A stretch of 64,000 nucleotides of DNA from Pseudomonas sp. 7SR1 (lineage in GTDB: Bacteria; Pseudomonadota; Gammaproteobacteria; Pseudomonadales; Pseudomonadaceae), in assembly GCF_900156465.1 (NCBI RefSeq), contig NZ_LT707064.1:2450501-2514500 (forward strand), in the 5' to 3' direction. Positions 1 to 8,413 of this stretch are shown here, piece after piece. How positions within the stretch are numbered: position 1 is the first letter of the stretch; each line of letters starts with the position of its first letter. The notes below the pieces were generated by a model. It was not told the origin of the DNA. It saw only the letters and a list, made by a program, of their open reading frames with translations, and ran no database searches. The translations under genes and the position numbers were made by a program.

Positions 1-310
1 GGCGGTGGAACGGTTGCTGGCCGCTGGCGCCGATGCCTGCGCCCAGGACAAGCGGGGAAATACCGCACTGATGGGCGCCATCTTCAAAGGCGAGGTGCAG
101 ATTGCGCGTCGTTTGCTGTCTACCGATTGCAGTCCGGACCAGCGCAACGGCGCGGGGCAGACCGCGGCGATGTACGCCGGCCTGTTCAAGCGCGCTGAAT
201 TGCTCGAGGCCTTGAAGGCCAAGGGGGCAGACCTCGAGGCCCGGGACCCTTTGGGCAATACGGCGGCGGATCTGGCCAAGGGTGAAATCAGAATGCCGGC
301 CCCACGTTGA
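1..310 (+). CDS. Ankyrin-repeat protein, 3' part
   Basis: The frame is open to the left edge, so only the C-terminal ~102 residues are visible; the GTG at 5 is probably not the real start. The protein shows ankyrin repeats: 'RGNTALMGAIFKG' and 'DPLGNTAADLAK' are the TPLH-type turns, with an 'LLAAGADA' loop and a similar 'LKAKGADLEARD'. Ankyrin repeats bind other proteins; no enzyme domain is visible. In P. aeruginosa an ankyrin gene (ankB, next to catalase katB) lies a few genes from radA, so this could be its equivalent, but the upstream gene needed to show it is outside the window. Confidence 0.8.
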   Translation, partial: AVERLLAAGADACAQDKRGNTALMGAIFKGEVQIARRLLSTDCSPDQRNGAGQTAAMYAGLFKRAELLEALKAKGADLEARDPLGNTAADLAKGEIRMPAPR

Positions 311-369
311 CGAACTGGCCGTTCGGGTCGTCGTCTGGGCTATCATCACGGTTTTTACCCGGAGTTCAG

Positions 370-1737
370 ATGGCCAAGGCAAAGCGCATGTATGGCTGCA
401 CCGAGTGCGGCGCGACCTTTCCCAAATGGGCCGGCCAATGCAGTGAATGCGGTGCCTGGAATACCCTGACCGAAACCATGGTGGAAAGCGGCGGTGCCGC
501 GGCGCCCACAGGGCGTACGGGCTGGGCTGGCCAGCAGGCGCAGATCAAGACCCTGGCCGAAGTCAGTGTCGAGGAAATCCCGCGCTTTTCCACGGCGTCC
601 GGTGAGCTGGACCGCGTATTGGGAGGCGGACTGGTGGACGGTTCCGTGGTGTTGATCGGCGGGGACCCCGGCATCGGTAAATCCACGATCCTGCTGCAAA
701 CCCTGTGCAACCTCGCCACCCGCATGCCTGCGTTGTATGTCACCGGCGAGGAATCCCAGCAACAGGTCGCCATGCGGGCCCGACGCCTGGGCCTGCCTCA
801 GGATCAATTGCGGGTCATGACCGAGACCTGCATCGAAACCATCATCGCCACGGCTCGCCTGGAAAAGCCCAAGGTGATGGTGATCGACTCGATCCAGACG
901 ATCTTCACCGAACAATTGCAATCGGCACCGGGGGGCGTGTCCCAGGTGCGGGAAAGCGCGGCGCTGCTGGTGCGTTACGCCAAGCAGAGCGGTACGGCGA
1001 TTTTCCTCGTGGGCCATGTCACCAAGGAGGGCGCGCTGGCGGGGCCGCGCGTGCTGGAGCATATGGTGGATACGGTGTTGTACTTCGAGGGTGAGTCCGA
1101 TGGGCGGCTGCGTTTGTTGCGGGCGGTGAAGAACCGCTTCGGCGCCGTCAACGAGCTGGGTGTGTTCGGCATGACCGACAGGGGGCTGAAAGAAGTCTCC
1201 AACCCTTCGGCGATCTTTCTGACGCGCGCCCAAGAGGAAGTGCCGGGCAGCGTGGTCATGGCGACCTGGGAAGGCACCCGCCCGATGCTGGTGGAAGTGC
1301 AGGCGTTGGTGGATGACAGCCATCTGGCGAACCCACGCCGGGTCACCCTGGGCCTGGATCAGAACCGGCTTGCCATGTTGCTGGCTGTCCTGCATCGCCA
1401 CGGAGGTATTCCTACCCATGACCAGGATGTTTTCCTCAACGTGGTGGGCGGCGTCAAAGTGCTGGAAACCGCTTCCGACCTGGCCTTGATGGCGGCGGTG
1501 ATGTCCAGCCTGCGCAATCGACCGCTGCCCCACGACCTGCTGGTGTTCGGTGAAGTGGGGCTGTCAGGTGAGGTTCGGCCGGTGCCCAGTGGGCAGGAGC
1601 GGCTCAAGGAAGCGGCCAAGCACGGTTTCAAGCGCGCCATCGTGCCCAAGGGCAATGCGCCCAAGGAAGCACCAGCGGGGTTGCAGATCATCGCGGTGAC
1701 ACGCCTGGAACAGGCGCTGGATGCGTTGTTCGAGTAA
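370..1737 (+). CDS. radA: DNA repair protein RadA (Sms)
   Basis: RadA is a RecA-like ATPase that drives branch migration of recombination intermediates. The 455 residues match the family's usual length. An N-terminal C4 zinc finger (Cys10, 13, 24, 27), Walker A GGDPGIGKST (97-106), the RadA-specific KNRFG motif (in 'VKNRFGAVNELG') and a C-terminal Lon-protease-like domain without an obvious protease dyad are visible. The ATG at 370 is chosen over an in-frame ATG at 307 because family members start with MAKAKRMYGC and GGAG lies just upstream. It stands alone; its neighbour across a repeat, on the other strand, is the PilZ gene. Confidence 0.97.
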   Translation: MAKAKRMYGCTECGATFPKWAGQCSECGAWNTLTETMVESGGAAAPTGRTGWAGQQAQIKTLAEVSVEEIPRFSTASGELDRVLGGGLVDGSVVLIGGDPGIGKSTILLQTLCNLATRMPALYVTGEESQQQVAMRARRLGLPQDQLRVMTETCIETIIATARLEKPKVMVIDSIQTIFTEQLQSAPGGVSQVRESAALLVRYAKQSGTAIFLVGHVTKEGALAGPRVLEHMVDTVLYFEGESDGRLRLLRAVKNRFGAVNELGVFGMTDRGLKEVSNPSAIFLTRAQEEVPGSVVMATWEGTRPMLVEVQALVDDSHLANPRRVTLGLDQNRLAMLLAVLHRHGGIPTHDQDVFLNVVGGVKVLETASDLALMAAVMSSLRNRPLPHDLLVFGEVGLSGEVRPVPSGQERLKEAAKHGFKRAIVPKGNAPKEAPAGLQIIAVTRLEQALDALFE

Positions 1738-1817
1738 CCCGGGAGGCTTTGCAAGGCCCTTTGTGAAGAGTGGGCTTGTCTGTGCTGAGGGGACTGTGTG
1801 TGGTAAGGGGAGTTATC

Positions 1818-1951
1818 TGTGGCGAGGGGATTTATCCCCGCTGGGCTGCGAAGCAGCTCCCGAATAAGCGACGCCAATCGACCTGAAACACCGGGTTGTC
1901 AGGTTTTAGGGCCGCTGCGCAGCCCAACGGGGATAAATCCCCTCGCCACAA
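1818..1951. repeat. REPIN-like inverted repeat pair
   Basis: Two ~40-nt arms (about 1819-1858 and 1911-1950) are inverted copies: GTGGCGAGGGGATTTATCC on the left and its complement on the right, each followed inward by a GCTGGGCTGCG-type segment. They can fold into one long hairpin in the radA/mapZ convergent gap. The same core recurs at 23745, 37591 and 45663. This fits REP doublets (REPINs) dispersed by RAYT transposases in the P. fluorescens group; no RAYT gene is in the window. Confidence 0.8.
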
Positions 1952-1966
1952 GGGATCGGCGCTGAT

Positions 1967-2323
1967 TCAGATATGGATCAGCGCCCCCAGTTCCCGCTCC
2001 AGCTCATCATTATCGGCCAGGTTCAGTTCCACCAGCCGGCGCAGATGGGCGATGGAGTCCAGGTCGATATGCTCGCAGACGAAGCCCAGGTGGCCGTGGT
2101 CGTCATGCATCAACCGGACTTCCATCTTCACCTTCACCTCGTTGCTCAGGTGAATGTCGGCGGTAAAGGTATGCTCGGGATCTCCCAGCCAGGGTTCGGG
2201 CTTTTCGATCAGCAGGCCCTTGAGGGACAGGTCCAGCAGTTCCACCGGCCATTTGTTGGACCCCTGGATCAGTTCGGTCCGGGCATGGAATTCAATTCGT
2301 ACGAAGCGGCGGCGATCGCTCAT
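1967..2323 (-). CDS. mapZ: PilZ-domain c-di-GMP receptor, MapZ type
   Basis: A 118-residue single-domain PilZ protein. The c-di-GMP contacts are visible: the N-terminal arginine cluster RRRFVR (4-9, RxxxR type) and the DLSLKG motif (D/N-x-S-x-x-G). The C-terminal stretch 'HIDLDSIAHLRRLVELNL' closely resembles P. aeruginosa PA4608/MapZ, which inhibits the chemotaxis methyltransferase CheR1 when c-di-GMP is bound. Placement next to radA and cstA also matches PA4608. Divergent from cstA by 160 bases. The start is preceded by GAGAGGG. The CheR link is inferred from homology. Confidence 0.9.
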   Translation of the reverse strand: MSDRRRFVRIEFHARTELIQGSNKWPVELLDLSLKGLLIEKPEPWLGDPEHTFTADIHLSNEVKVKMEVRLMHDDHGHLGFVCEHIDLDSIAHLRRLVELNLADNDELERELGALIHI

Positions 2324-2483
2324 TACGCTTTCCCTCTCGAAGATTCATTGACTATAGACGCCAACGGGCGGGGCATTGCCACCGTTCGCCCGCCGGCAGA
2401 CGAATGTCGGGTATGGCCTTTGTCCGGGTTAGCGCTAAACTCCTGTGGCTGTCTTTCTTGTCCACCCTGGCTGGAATATAAAA

Positions 2484-4550
2484 ATGAAAAACAATAATAG
2501 CCCGCTGCGCCATCTGCCCTGGCTACTGCTGGCCGTCGTGGGAGCGTGCGCCCTGGGCGTCGTGGCCTTGCGTCGAGGCGAGGCGATCAACGCCCTCTGG
2601 ATCGTCGTCGCAGCCGTGGCCATCTACCTGGTCGCCTACCGCTACTACAGCCTTTTCATCGCCAACAACGTGATGCAACTCGACGCGCGCCGGGCCACTC
2701 CCGCCGTGCTCAACAACGATGGCCTGGACTATGTCCCGACCAACAAGCACATCCTCTTCGGCCACCACTTCGCGGCGATTGCCGGCGCGGGGCCGCTGGT
2801 CGGGCCGGTGCTGGCGGCGCAGATGGGCTACCTGCCCGGCACGCTCTGGCTGATCGCCGGCGTGGTGCTGGCCGGTGCGGTGCAGGACTTCATGGTCCTG
2901 TTCCTGTCCACCCGCCGCAACGGTCGCTCCCTGGGCGACATGGTGCGCGAGGAAATGGGCCGTATCCCCGGCACCATCGCGCTGTTCGGCTGCTTTTTGA
3001 TCATGATCATCATCCTCGCGGTGCTGGCGCTGATCGTCGTCAAGGCCCTGGCCGAGAGCCCGTGGGGGATCTTCACGGTGATGGCGACCATCCCGATCGC
3101 GATGTTCATGGGCATCTACATGCGCTACATCCGCCCGGGCCGCATCGGTGAGATCTCCCTCATCGGCGTGCTGTTGCTGCTGGGTTCGATCTGGCTGGGC
3201 GGGCAGGTGGCCGCCGATCCGGTCTGGGCCAAGGCCTTCACCTTTACCGGCGTGCAGATCACCTGGATGCTGATCGGCTACGGCTTTGTCGCGGCGGTGC
3301 TGCCGGTGTGGCTGATCCTGGCGCCGCGGGACTACCTGTCCACGTTCCTCAAGATCGGTACCATCGTCGCCCTGGCGATCGGCATCCTGATCACCATGCC
3401 CGAGCTGAAGATGCCGGCGCTGACCCAGTTCACCGACGGCACCGGCCCGGTGTGGAAGGGCGGGCTGTTCCCGTTCCTGTTCATCACCATCGCCTGTGGC
3501 GCGGTGTCGGGCTTCCATGCGCTGATTTCATCGGGCACCACGCCCAAGCTGCTGGATAACGAAGTCAATGCCCGTTACATCGGCTACGGCGGCATGCTCA
3601 TGGAGTCCTTCGTGGCGATCATGGCCATGGTCGCCGCTTCGGTGATCGAGCCGGGCGTGTACTTTGCCATGAACAGCCCGGCGGCCATCGTCGGCACCGA
3701 CGTGGTGGCCGTGGCGCAGACCGTCAGCAACTGGGGCTTTGCCATCACGCCGGACGCGTTGCAGGCGGTGGCCAAGGACATCGGCGAAACCACCATCCTG
3801 GCCCGCGCCGGCGGTGCGCCGACCCTGGCGGTGGGTATCGCGCAGATCCTGCACTCGGTGCTGCCGGGTGAGAACACCATGGCGTTCTGGTACCACTTCG
3901 CGATCCTGTTCGAAGCGCTGTTCATCCTCACCGCGGTGGACGCCGGCACCCGTGCCGGGCGGTTCATGCTGCAGGACCTGCTGGGCTCGTTCGTGCCGGC
4001 CCTCAAGCGCACCGAATCCTGGCCCGCCAACCTGATCGCCACCGCCGGTTGCGTGGCACTGTGGGGCTACCTGCTGTACCAGGGCGTGATCGACCCGCTG
4101 GGTGGCATCAACACCCTGTGGCCGCTGTTCGGCATCTCCAACCAGATGCTGGCGGGGATCGCCCTGATGCTCGGTACCGTGGTGCTGATCAAGATGAAGC
4201 GCCAGCGCTACGTCTGGGTCACGCTGCTGCCGGCGACGTGGCTGCTGATCTGCACCACCACCGCGGGCCTGATCAAGCTGTTCGACGCCAACCCGGCGAT
4301 CGGCTTCCTGGCCCTGGCGCGCAAGTACAACGATGCCCTGGCCGCCGGCCAGGTCCTGGCCCCGGCCAAGAGCGTGGAGCAGATGCAGCACGTGGTGTTC
4401 AACGCCTACACCAACGCCACGCTGACGGTGCTGTTCCTGTTCGTGGTCTTCAGCATCCTGTTCTACGCGCTCAAGGTCGGCATCGCCGCCTGGGGCACGA
4501 AAGAGCGCACGGACAAAGAAGCGCCATTCCAGGCCCTGCCGGACGCGTAA
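2484..4550 (+). CDS. cstA: Carbon starvation protein CstA / BtsT-type pyruvate or peptide transporter
   Basis: A 688-residue inner-membrane protein with many hydrophobic segments throughout, the size usual for CstA. The CstA core is recognisable from '[20 protein letters not shown]' and '[13 protein letters not shown]'. In E. coli the related BtsT and CstA import pyruvate, with peptide uptake also proposed. The start at 2484 ([10 protein letters not shown]) is preferred over an upstream in-frame ATG at 2445, which would add 13 non-membrane residues. It is followed after 16 bases by the DUF466 gene and then by the YjiA-type GTPase, the same trio as E. coli yjiY(btsT)-yjiX-yjiA. Which substrate is carried here cannot be told. 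Confidence 0.93.
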   Translation: MKNNNSPLRHLPWLLLAVVGACALGVVALRRGEAINALWIVVAAVAIYLVAYRYYSLFIANNVMQLDARRATPAVLNNDGLDYVPTNKHILFGHHFAAIAGAGPLVGPVLAAQMGYLPGTLWLIAGVVLAGAVQDFMVLFLSTRRNGRSLGDMVREEMGRIPGTIALFGCFLIMIIILAVLALIVVKALAESPWGIFTVMATIPIAMFMGIYMRYIRPGRIGEISLIGVLLLLGSIWLGGQVAADPVWAKAFTFTGVQITWMLIGYGFVAAVLPVWLILAPRDYLSTFLKIGTIVALAIGILITMPELKMPALTQFTDGTGPVWKGGLFPFLFITIACGAVSGFHALISSGTTPKLLDNEVNARYIGYGGMLMESFVAIMAMVAASVIEPGVYFAMNSPAAIVGTDVVAVAQTVSNWGFAITPDALQAVAKDIGETTILARAGGAPTLAVGIAQILHSVLPGENTMAFWYHFAILFEALFILTAVDAGTRAGRFMLQDLLGSFVPALKRTESWPANLIATAGCVALWGYLLYQGVIDPLGGINTLWPLFGISNQMLAGIALMLGTVVLIKMKRQRYVWVTLLPATWLLICTTTAGLIKLFDANPAIGFLALARKYNDALAAGQVLAPAKSVEQMQHVVFNAYTNATLTVLFLFVVFSILFYALKVGIAAWGTKERTDKEAPFQALPDA

Positions 4551-4566
4551 CCAGAGGATTGCAACG

Positions 4567-4764
4567 ATGTTCAATGACTTGAGTCGCCTCGGTAAATACC
4601 TCGGTCAGGCCGCCCGCCTGATGGTCGGCATGCCCGACTACGACAACTACGTCGAGCACATGCAAACCAAGCACCCGGACAAGCCGCTGATGGACTACGA
4701 GGCGTTCTTCCGCGAACGCCAGGAAGCCCGCTACGGCGGCAAGGCCGGGCCCAAGTGCTGTTGA
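4567..4764 (+). CDS. YbdD/YjiX family (DUF466) small protein
   Basis: A 65-residue basic protein with the family signature: '[21 protein letters not shown]' region, '[22 protein letters not shown]' region and a Cys-Cys end. Members sit directly downstream of cstA/btsT genes in many proteobacteria, as here (16-base gap, preceded by AGAGGA), which suggests a role linked to the transporter. Biochemical function is not known. Cotranscription with cstA is very likely. Confidence 0.93.
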   Translation: MFNDLSRLGKYLGQAARLMVGMPDYDNYVEHMQTKHPDKPLMDYEAFFRERQEARYGGKAGPKCC

Positions 4765-4795
4765 ACCGCTGATTGCCGGCGGATGATGCAACCCT

Positions 4796-4823
4796 TGTGG
4801 GAGCGAGCTTGCTCGCTCCCACA
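4796..4823. repeat. Perfect REP hairpin, 28 nt
   Basis: Two 13-nt arms TGTGGGAGCGAGC / GCTCGCTCCCACA separated by TT. The same 28 bases occur at 35993-36020. It lies just after the ybdD stop, inside the putative cstA-ybdD-yjiA unit, where it could stall exonucleases or part-terminate transcription. Confidence 0.85.
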
Positions 4824-4907
4824 GTTGTTTCTGGGGGGCTCAAGAGGTGCATACACCACAGACCTCTTTGTGAGGTGACCTCAGGATTTGCTTACGCCAC
4901 GGATCCC

Positions 4908-4992
4908 TTGTGGGAGCGAGCTTGCTCGCGATGGCGGAGTGTCAGTTAATGATAATGTCCACTGACCCGATGCCTTCGCGAGCAGGCTCATC
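4908..4992. repeat. REP doublet (TGTGGGAGCGAGC family)
   Basis: TGTGGGAGCGAGCTTGCTCG at about 4910-4929 is followed by an inverted partner TTCGCGAGCAGGCTCATCCC at about 4975-4994. This is the second REP-type unit in the 269-base gap between ybdD and the YjiA-type GTPase gene. Confidence 0.7.
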
Positions 4993-5033
4993 CCCAAAAA
5001 TTGCTTTCCTTTCAGCTATCAAGGAGATTCAGT

Positions 5034-6002
5034 TTGTCCTCTCCCATCCCGGTCACCATCCTCAGTGGCTTTCTCGGCGCCGGCAAGACCACGCTGTTGC
5101 GTCATCTGCTCAAGGCCGAGCACGGCCTGAAAATCGCTGTGATCGAGAACGAATTCAGTGATGCCGGCATTGATACCCAATTGCTGGGCGATGAGCCGGT
5201 GCAGGTCATGACCCTGGCCAACGGTTGCGTGTGCTGCACCATCCACACCGACCTGACCAAGGCCCTGTACCTGTTGCTCGAACGGCTGGACAGCGGCGAG
5301 ATCGCGTTTGACCGGTTGGTGATCGAGTGCACCGGCCTGGCCGATCCGGCGCCGGTGGCCCAGACGTTTTTCATCGATGAGGAACTGCGTGAGCGCTACA
5401 TTCTCGACGGCATCCTGACCCTGGTGGACGCGGCCCATGCCGACCTGCACCTGGCCCAGGCCATCGCCCAGGCCCAGGTCGGGTTCGCTGACCGTCTGCT
5501 GCTCAGCAAGACCGATCTGGTGGACGCTGCGCAAGTGCAAGCGCTTGGTGAACGCCTGACCCGTATCAACCGGCGGGCGCCCATCCGGGTCGTGGAGCAC
5601 GGCAGGATCGATCTGGCCGAGCTGCTCGATATCCGCGGCTTCAATCTCAATGCCGACCTGGGCGCGGGATTCAGCCTGCGACCGGTCCTCAAGCCGGCCA
5701 CGGCAGATCGCATCAGCAGCCTGGTATTGCGCACTGACAAACCACTGGACATCGACAGGCTCAGCACCTTCATGAACCAGTTGCTGGAAGACCATGGCAA
5801 GCAATTGCTGCGTTACAAGGGTGTGCTGAACATTGCCGGAGAATCCCGGCGCCTGGTGTTCCAGGGCGTGCTCAAGTTATACGGTTTCGATTGGGACACC
5901 GAATGGGCACCGGACGAGGCCAGGGAAAGCGTGATCGTTTTCATTGCCGATGAGCTGCCGGAGGAAAAAATCCGCGCAGGTTTCGAAGCCGTCCTGCTTT
6001 GA
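5034..6002 (+). CDS. yjiA: CobW/COG0523-family zinc-binding GTPase, YjiA type
   Basis: A G3E-family GTPase of 322 residues. Near the N terminus is the P-loop GAGKTTLL in 'LSGFLGAGKTTLLRHLL'; then the metal-binding CxCC motif in 'NGCVCCTIHTDL', the 'ECTGLADPAPV' switch region, 'SKTDLVD' for guanine recognition and a C-terminal CobW_C domain. Such GTPases act in metal (Zn, Co, Ni) handling. The TTG at 5034 is chosen because AAGGAG (5021-5026) lies 7 bases upstream and the protein then begins right before the first beta strand; a TTG at 5001 lacks a ribosome site. It follows cstA-ybdD, as in the E. coli yjiY-yjiX-yjiA block, but after a repeat-filled gap. Confidence 0.9.
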   Translation: MSSPIPVTILSGFLGAGKTTLLRHLLKAEHGLKIAVIENEFSDAGIDTQLLGDEPVQVMTLANGCVCCTIHTDLTKALYLLLERLDSGEIAFDRLVIECTGLADPAPVAQTFFIDEELRERYILDGILTLVDAAHADLHLAQAIAQAQVGFADRLLLSKTDLVDAAQVQALGERLTRINRRAPIRVVEHGRIDLAELLDIRGFNLNADLGAGFSLRPVLKPATADRISSLVLRTDKPLDIDRLSTFMNQLLEDHGKQLLRYKGVLNIAGESRRLVFQGVLKLYGFDWDTEWAPDEARESVIVFIADELPEEKIRAGFEAVLL

Positions 6003-6085
6003 TGTTCCCCAGACTGCGGGCGTTGTCCATTCAGGTTTGCTCCGTGCAACGTCCGGCCCGCCTTGCCCGGCCAAGGGGCAAACCC

Positions 6086-6113
6086 CATGGCGAGGAGACG
6101 AATCCCTCGCCAT
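6086..6113. repeat. REP-like palindrome
   Basis: Inverted arms ATGGCGAGG... and ...CCTCGCCAT around an AGACGAATC core, related to the GTGGCGAGGGG repeats elsewhere in the window. It lies in the convergent gap between the GTPase gene and the unknown gene at 6157. Confidence 0.55.
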
Positions 6114-6156
6114 CAGGATCCGCCAGCGTTGACCGTTCGTCATTCTCGTTGCGGGC

Positions 6157-6702
6157 TCAGGAGCGTTTTTTATCGACGACGCTCAGGATGAAGGTTATCC
6201 GGGATTTCTCTTCCGTTTCAGCGAGGTATATATAAGGCGAACCGCGTACTTTCATGCCGCCTATATACTTCTTATTGGCTGTCATCAGTGAAACAGGCAA
6301 ATGACGCGCGTTGATATCGGCCCGCGTGATGACTGTGTCCTGATGGTCGATCAGCGTGAATGCCGTGGGCGTGTCAATGTTCGGGTCATTTACCCCCAGT
6401 ACTTCGAGCCAACGGATGCCAATCAACTTATTGTAATGCTCGCCTCGGTTTCTGATGTGCAGCCTGTAGCCATCTGCCGTTGCGCTGAAATGCAGTCTCA
6501 GCGGTCGTGGTGCCGCGCCTCCTGCATTGGCTCGCAAGCCCAGCAAGCTCGAGTGGTCCAGGGTCTGTGGCCTGCCGGTGAAGAACCCGCCGCTGAAGGA
6601 ACTGACGGAGGCCAGCGCAGGCTTGCCGTGGAGTACTTCCAGCAGGTTTACGTGGTTATCGGGCAGGCGGAGGGTTGCATCAAAAGAAAGATTACGGTCC
6701 AT
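6157..6702 (-). CDS. Unknown protein, possibly all-beta
   Basis: A 181-residue protein that I do not recognise. It has no signal peptide, no membrane segment and no cysteine pattern. The sequence alternates short hydrophobic strands with turns ('LRLHFSATADGYRLHIRNRG', 'KKYIGGMKVRGSPYIYLAE'), which suggests a beta-rich, perhaps trefoil-like fold; that is inference only. AAAGGA lies about 13 bases upstream of the ATG, so it looks translated. The upstream 170 bases are clearly AT-richer than the surroundings, and no equivalent is expected at this place in P. aeruginosa, so it may be a strain- or lineage-specific insertion between the GTPase gene and glyA. Confidence 0.7.
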   Translation of the reverse strand: MDRNLSFDATLRLPDNHVNLLEVLHGKPALASVSSFSGGFFTGRPQTLDHSSLLGLRANAGGAAPRPLRLHFSATADGYRLHIRNRGEHYNKLIGIRWLEVLGVNDPNIDTPTAFTLIDHQDTVITRADINARHLPVSLMTANKKYIGGMKVRGSPYIYLAETEEKSRITFILSVVDKKRS

Positions 6703-6874
6703 GTAATATTCGAATCCTTTGTGAAGTTCACGAGTTGTAGCGTTGTTCGGGGTCGATATTAATGGAATTTCCCAAGGCTATTGCCGGTCGGTGTATTGCA
6801 AGGCGTAAAGTGTTAAAAAGTGGAAGTTTCTGAATGGCTTGGAGTTATTACCCACTCCAGGGCGGCATTGAATG

Positions 6875-6909
6875 AAAAAGGCCCGCATCTTTCGATGCGG
6901 GCCTTTTTA
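6875..6909 (-). terminator. Rho-independent terminator of glyA
   Basis: AAAAAGGCCCGCATC / GATGCGGGCCTTTTT arms around a TTTC loop, 20 bases beyond the glyA stop. It has A- and T-tracts on both sides, so it can work in both directions, but the only gene ending into it is glyA. Confidence 0.92.
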
Positions 6910-6929
6910 ATGACGGTTGAACGGGCTGA

Positions 6930-8183
6930 TCAGGCGCCGTATACCGGCAGTTTCTTGCAGATGGCCTTGACCTTCTCACGTACGGCGTCGATGACCGCTT
7001 CGTTGTTCAGGTCGGCCAGGATGTCGCAGATCCAGCCAGCCAGTTCCTTGCACTCGGCTTCCTTGAAGCCACGAGTGGTCACGGCCGGAGTACCGAAGCG
7101 CAGGCCGGAAGTGACGAACGGGGAGCGTGGGTCGTTTGGCACCGAGTTCTTGTTCACGGTGATGAACGCCTTGCCCAGCGCGGCGTCGGCGTCTTTGCCG
7201 GAGATGTCCTGCTTGATCAGGGACAACAGGAACAGGTGGTTCTCGGTCCCGCCGGACACCACGTCGAAGCCGCGCTCGATGAACACGCCGGCCATGGCCT
7301 TGGCATTCTTCACCACCTGCTGCTGGTAGGCCTTGAACTCAGGCTGCAGCGCTTCCTTGAAGCAGATCGCCTTGGCAGCGATGACGTGTTCCAGGGGGCC
7401 GCCCTGGGCGCCCGGGAATACGGCGGAGTTCAGCTTCTTCTCGATGTCGGCGTTGGCGCGCGCCAGGATCAGGCCACCACGTGGACCGCGCAGGGTCTTG
7501 TGGGTAGTGGTGGTGACCACGTCGGCGAAAGGCACCGGGTTGGGGTAGACACCAGCGGCGACCAGGCCGGCCACGTGGGCCATGTCCACGAACAGGTAGG
7601 CACCGACCTTGTCGGCGATTTCGCGGAAACGGGCGAAATCCAGAACCTGCGAATAGGCGGAGAAGCCGGCCACGATCATTTTCGGCTTGTGTTCGAGGGC
7701 CAGACGCTCGACTTCGTCGTAGTCGATCAGGCCGTTGCCGTCGATGCCGTACTGGATGGCGTTGTACAGCTTGCCGGAGGACGAAACGCTGGCGCCGTGG
7801 GTCAGGTGACCGCCGTGGGCGAGGCTCATGCCCAGGATGGTGTCACCGGCCGACAGCAGGGCCAGGTAGACGGCTGCGTTGGCCTGGGAGCCGGCGTGGG
7901 GCTGGACGTTGGCATAGTCGGCGCCGAACAGTTGCTTGGCGCGGTCGATGGCCAGTTGCTCAACTACGTCTACGTACTCGCAACCACCGTAGTAGCGCTT
8001 GCCCGGGTAGCCCTCGGCGTACTTGTTGGTCAGAACCGAGCCTTGAGCTTCCATCACCGCGGGGCTGGTGTAGTTTTCCGAAGCGATCAGCTCAATGTGC
8101 TCTTCCTGGCGCTGAGCTTCTTGCTCCATGGCGGCAAAGAGATCGGCGTCGTACTTGGCAATAGTCAAATCACGGCTGAACAT
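6930..8183 (-). CDS. glyA: Serine hydroxymethyltransferase
   Basis: A PLP enzyme that interconverts serine and glycine and loads C1 units on tetrahydrofolate. It has 417 residues, the family's standard length. Visible: '[20 protein letters not shown]' near the N terminus, '[13 protein letters not shown]', and the PLP-lysine region '[16 protein letters not shown]' (Lys in THK). The ATG at 8183 ([12 protein letters not shown]) is chosen over an in-frame ATG four codons upstream on the basis of family starts. Pseudomonads carry more than one glyA; this copy sits next to morA as PA4602 does in PAO1. Its own terminator and a repeat-bearing 230-base gap from morA suggest it is transcribed alone. 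Confidence 0.97.
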   Translation of the reverse strand: MFSRDLTIAKYDADLFAAMEQEAQRQEEHIELIASENYTSPAVMEAQGSVLTNKYAEGYPGKRYYGGCEYVDVVEQLAIDRAKQLFGADYANVQPHAGSQANAAVYLALLSAGDTILGMSLAHGGHLTHGASVSSSGKLYNAIQYGIDGNGLIDYDEVERLALEHKPKMIVAGFSAYSQVLDFARFREIADKVGAYLFVDMAHVAGLVAAGVYPNPVPFADVVTTTTHKTLRGPRGGLILARANADIEKKLNSAVFPGAQGGPLEHVIAAKAICFKEALQPEFKAYQQQVVKNAKAMAGVFIERGFDVVSGGTENHLFLLSLIKQDISGKDADAALGKAFITVNKNSVPNDPRSPFVTSGLRFGTPAVTTRGFKEAECKELAGWICDILADLNNEAVIDAVREKVKAICKKLPVYGA

Positions 8184-8310
8184 GGCGGTCCTCAAGGATC
8201 GGGGGCAGAAAAGGGGGGCATTCTAACCCAACCGGTTTTGGAAGGCATATGAAAGGACGTCATGTCGCGGACGAATGGGATTCAAGCGCCATGCTGCGTG
8301 GCCTTGGCGG

Positions 8311-8392
8311 GCCCTATCGCGAACAAGCTCGCTCCCACAGGGTGATAGGCACGCAGGTCAACATGTGGGAGCGAGCTTGCTCGCGATGAGGC
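8311..8392. repeat. REP doublet in the glyA-morA gap
   Basis: ATCGCGAACAAGCTCGCTCC (8316-8335) and an inverted copy, TGTGGGAGCGAGCTTGCTCG with CGAT following (about 8365-8387), face each other across about 30 bases. They belong to the same family as the hairpins at 4796 and 35993. Confidence 0.8.
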
Positions 8393-8413
8393 CACCACAG
8401 GCACCGAAGAACC

